Origin: an uncultured Phycisphaerae bacterium
GTDB lineage: Bacteria; Planctomycetota; Phycisphaerae; Sedimentisphaerales; Anaerohalosphaeraceae
DNA: 8,258 nt
Direction of reading: 5' to 3'
NCBI GenBank assembly: GCA_937920485.1
Contig: CALETL010000247.1
Location: 1-8,258, forward strand
Shown here: piece after piece, positions 7,042 through 8,258 of the stretch
Position numbering within the stretch: position 1 is the first letter of the stretch
Layout of the letters: the number at the start of each line of letters is the position of its first letter
The notes under the pieces: generated by a model
What the model was told of the DNA's origin: nothing
Seen by the model: only the letters and a program-made list of their open reading frames with translations
Database searches by the model: none
Program-made: the position numbers and the translations under genes

Positions 7042-7937
7042 TATGAGAGTATATCACACATATTCTCCCTGTCTTGAGGAAGGCGGAGCGTAGCGGAGCC
7101 TTGCTCAAGACACTGCGTCGCGAACGCCGCCGGAGCCATATAATTCAGGCTGCTGTGCGGCCGGTAATGATTATAATCCATCCGCCAGCGATCCGCAACA
7201 TATCTTAGTTCGTCAATATGTAAAAACAATTCTCGATTCAATAACTCGTCTCTCAGCTTACTGTTGAATGATTCGACATATCCGTTTTCCCAAGGACTGC
7301 CCGGGGCAACATACAGTGTATCGACGCCTGACACTTCAAGCCACTTCTGAACCGCTTGCGAGACGAACTCAGGCCCGTTATCACTGCGGATATGCTCGGG
7401 ACAGCCGCGAACCGCAAATAAATACCGAAGCACTTCCACCACATCATCGCCCTTGAAATGTTTGCCCGCATCCAGAGCTAAACACTCACGCGTAAACTCA
7501 TCAATCACAACCAGCAATTTGACTCTTTTGCCATCTTCCAGGCGTTCGGTTACAAAGTCATAACTCCACACATGATTCATATGCTCCGGTCGTTTGCGAT
7601 GACAGGCATTGTCACTGCCGCCCTCACCACGCCGCTTCTTGTGCTGCTTTCGAGGCACTTTTAAGCCTTCCTGACACCAAAGACGGTACACCCGCTTGAA
7701 GTTAATCAGCCAGTTACGCTCCCGCAGCTTGATCGTAATCCTGCGATAGCCATAACGAGGATGCTTCAAATGTAACTCCAGCAGATCCTTGATCACCGGC
7801 TTATCCTTATCCGACAATGTTGGCTGATACCGCTGCGTACTGCGGGCCTGCCCTAAAACATGGCAAGCCTTCCGTTCAGAGAGTCCCAACTCGCGGCGAG
7901 CCTGGTCAACAACCCTGCGTCGCCGGGCCGGGACTAA
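7041..7937 (-). CDS. IS3-family transposase OrfB (DDE integrase core), expressed by frameshift from OrfA
   Basis: This frame is open from the frameshift site (TTA codon at 7937-7935) to the TAA at 7041, giving 298 residues; fused to the 91 residues of OrfA it makes a 389-residue OrfAB transposase, a normal length. The frame has no good start of its own; the first possible internal one is TTG at 7889. After the slip the protein reads [20 protein letters not shown], continuous in style with related fused transposases. Counted from that TTG, a basic HTH_21-type segment ([15 protein letters not shown], 43-57) precedes the rve catalytic core: the first Asp is in WSYDF (D111), the second in IRSDNGPEF (D170), and the Glu in [17 protein letters not shown] (E206). 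The 35-residue gap between D170 and E206 fits DD(35)E. The C-terminal tail (from about 258) is encoded by a long hairpin and looks like an extension beyond the usual [13 protein letters not shown] end. It catalyses cut-and-copy transposition of its own element. Confidence 0.92.
   Translation of the reverse strand, partial: LVPARRRRVVDQARRELGLSERKACHVLGQARSTQRYQPTLSDKDKPVIKDLLELHLKHPRYGYRRITIKLRERNWLINFKRVYRLWCQEGLKVPRKQHKKRRGEGGSDNACHRKRPEHMNHVWSYDFVTERLEDGKRVKLLVVIDEFTRECLALDAGKHFKGDDVVEVLRYLFAVRGCPEHIRSDNGPEFVSQAVQKWLEVSGVDTLYVAPGSPWENGYVESFNSKLRDELLNRELFLHIDELRYVADRWRMDYNHYRPHSSLNYMAPAAFATQCLEQGSATLRLPQDRENMCDILS
7071..7111. repeat. Long imperfect hairpin inside the 3' end of orfB
   Basis: GTCTTGAG (7071-7078) pairs with CTCAAGAC (7104-7111). 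After a single G-G mismatch the stem continues for five more pairs (AAGGC with GCCTT), leaving a loop of about 13 nt. The loop region contains the tandem GCGGAG-CGTA-GCGGAG. The segment encodes the odd C-terminal tail [12 protein letters not shown] of the transposase. GC-rich palindromes of this type are often dispersed repeats. Confidence 0.6.
7894..7925 (-). other. Possible frameshift-stimulating stem-loop
   Basis: On the minus strand CGGCGA (7925-7920) can pair with TCGCCG (7899-7894) around a 20-nt loop. It starts 10 nt after the T run of the presumed slip site, roughly the distance at which stimulatory structures act in IS3-family elements. The stem is only six pairs, so this is a candidate only. 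Confidence 0.3.
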
Positions 7938-7943
7938 AAGTTT
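7934..7943 (-). promoter_or_regulatory. Presumed -1 programmed frameshift site at the orfA/orfB junction
   Basis: The minus strand reads GGA AAC TTT TAG at the end of orfA. Shifting back one base after TTT gives TTA GTC CCG, which enters the orfB frame directly and extends it without a stop. The T4 run just before the orfA stop is the only slippery-looking sequence there. It is not a canonical X XXY YYZ heptamer, because re-pairing would place the Phe tRNA on CTT. The shift is inferred from family knowledge and frame arrangement. Confidence 0.6.
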
Positions 7944-8209
7944 CCCTCGGCCGCTACTTTCAAAATCGAGATGTCCAATGCCTGATCGGCAACCAACTTC
8001 CGCAACTGAGCATTTTCTTTTTGAACCGCCCGCAGTTGCTTGACCATGTCAGGGCTCATGCCACCATACTTTTGACGCCAGCGATAATAGGTCTGCTGAC
8101 TGATCTCCAGCTCTTTGCATACCTCCGGAACCGTCTTACCTTGCCCGATGAGAACATCGGCCTGTCTGAGTTTGGCCACGATCTGTGGGCCACCAAAACG
8201 CTTTTTCAT
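7934..8209 (-). CDS. IS3-family transposase OrfA (helix-turn-helix, leucine-zipper-like)
   Basis: This 91-residue protein starts at ATG 8209 with an AGGAG ribosome site 9 nt upstream. Residues about 5-48 form the HTH_Tnp_1 type DNA-binding domain ([20 protein letters not shown], then [20 protein letters not shown] with the recognition helix near 35-46), followed by the YGGM signature. Residues about 54-86 ([20 protein letters not shown], then QALDISILK) form a coiled coil of leucine-zipper type used for multimerisation. OrfA binds the terminal repeats and normally modulates transposition; as the N-terminal part of OrfAB it guides the catalytic domain. It ends EGNF-stop exactly at the frameshift site. 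Nothing is truncated. Confidence 0.93.
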   Translation of the reverse strand: MKKRFGGPQIVAKLRQADVLIGQGKTVPEVCKELEISQQTYYRWRQKYGGMSPDMVKQLRAVQKENAQLRKLVADQALDISILKVAAEGNF

Positions 8210-8238
8210 GAGTACAATCTCCTAAATTCAGTGTTAAT

Positions 8239-8244
8239 AGTATA
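8239..8244 (-). promoter_or_regulatory. Candidate -10 box of the transposase promoter
   Basis: The minus strand carries TATACT (five of six matches to TATAAT) 29 nt upstream of the orfA start, in an AT-rich segment. A -35 box at normal spacing would fall at or just beyond the window edge, in or near the missing terminal repeat, so the promoter cannot be confirmed. Confidence 0.35.
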
Positions 8245-8258
8245 CCAAATTCATCGAT

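Larger units (their letters stand above)
7012..8258 (-). mobile_element. IS3-family insertion sequence (IS407-like), right end cut by the window
   Basis: The element contains the standard IS3 arrangement of a small helix-turn-helix orfA and a DD(35)E orfB in the -1 frame relative to it. The left boundary is proposed at 7012 because the plus strand there reads TGGTCTGCCCCTGTTTTATG, which resembles IS3-family ends beginning TGG-CTG-CCCC and ending the element 29 nt beyond the orfB stop. No matching inverted copy occurs in the 49 nt between the orfA start and the window edge, so the other terminal repeat probably lies just past 8258. That would give about 1.26 kb, normal for the family. Both frames are intact, so the element may be active. 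A target-site duplication cannot be checked because only one flank is present. The IS407 subgroup is a tentative call from the OrfA style ([11 protein letters not shown]). Confidence 0.85.

Noticed and set aside
8210..8258. Search for the right terminal inverted repeat of the IS within the window.
   Set aside because: The minus strand here has TTTGGTATAC and an AT-rich leader but no match to TGGTCTGCCCC, so the end is assumed to lie past the edge.
1..8258. CRISPR arrays, tRNA or rRNA genes, retrons, toxin-antitoxin or defence genes.
   Set aside because: No regularly spaced repeats, no cloverleaf-like sequence and no recognisable reverse transcriptase, nuclease or toxin motif were found; all large frames are explained by the genes listed.

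Overview
The window looks like part of a planctomycete (PVC group) chromosome. Three adjacent genes belong to families that are strongly expanded in Planctomycetes and often adjacent there: a DUF1549/DUF1553 protein, a Tat-exported DUF1501 protein and a secreted protein with two PPC domains. The partial beta-propeller gene at the left edge also resembles PQQ-like proteins common in that phylum. Base composition is moderate, with AT-rich intergenic DNA. I could not run a database search, so the lineage and family names rest on recognised motifs and gene order.

Layout. Positions 2-1081 (+) hold the 3' part of a secreted-type PQQ-like beta-propeller gene fused to a C-terminal CIA30 domain; its 5' end lies outside the window. 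Positions 1082-1250 separate convergent genes and contain a perfect 12-bp inverted repeat with a 3-nt loop, a candidate transcription terminator. Positions 1251 to about 6697 (-) are a three-gene operon, in transcription order DUF1549/DUF1553 protein, DUF1501 protein, PPC-domain protein, with gaps of 43 and 16 nt. Positions about 6720-7011 are an AT-rich non-coding stretch upstream of the operon. From about 7012 to the right edge is an almost complete IS3-family insertion sequence on the minus strand: orfA (8209-7934) and orfB (7937-7041), joined by a presumed -1 frameshift. Its right end appears to lie just outside the window.

How the parts may work together. All three operon products carry export signals (two Sec-like, one twin-arginine), so the operon probably makes an envelope or periplasmic protein set. 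Its biochemical role is unknown; it is often guessed to involve polymer breakdown or surface protein assembly. The DUF1549 protein has no CXXCH motif, so a heme role is not supported here. The IS is co-oriented with the operon and about 0.3 kb upstream, so read-through from the transposase or a new promoter at the IS end could affect operon expression.

I see no CRISPR array, tRNA, rRNA, riboswitch or defence system. The most unusual items are the propeller-CIA30 fusion, the CXXCH-less DUF1549 protein inside an otherwise standard trio, and the structured DNA at the IS/operon boundary.
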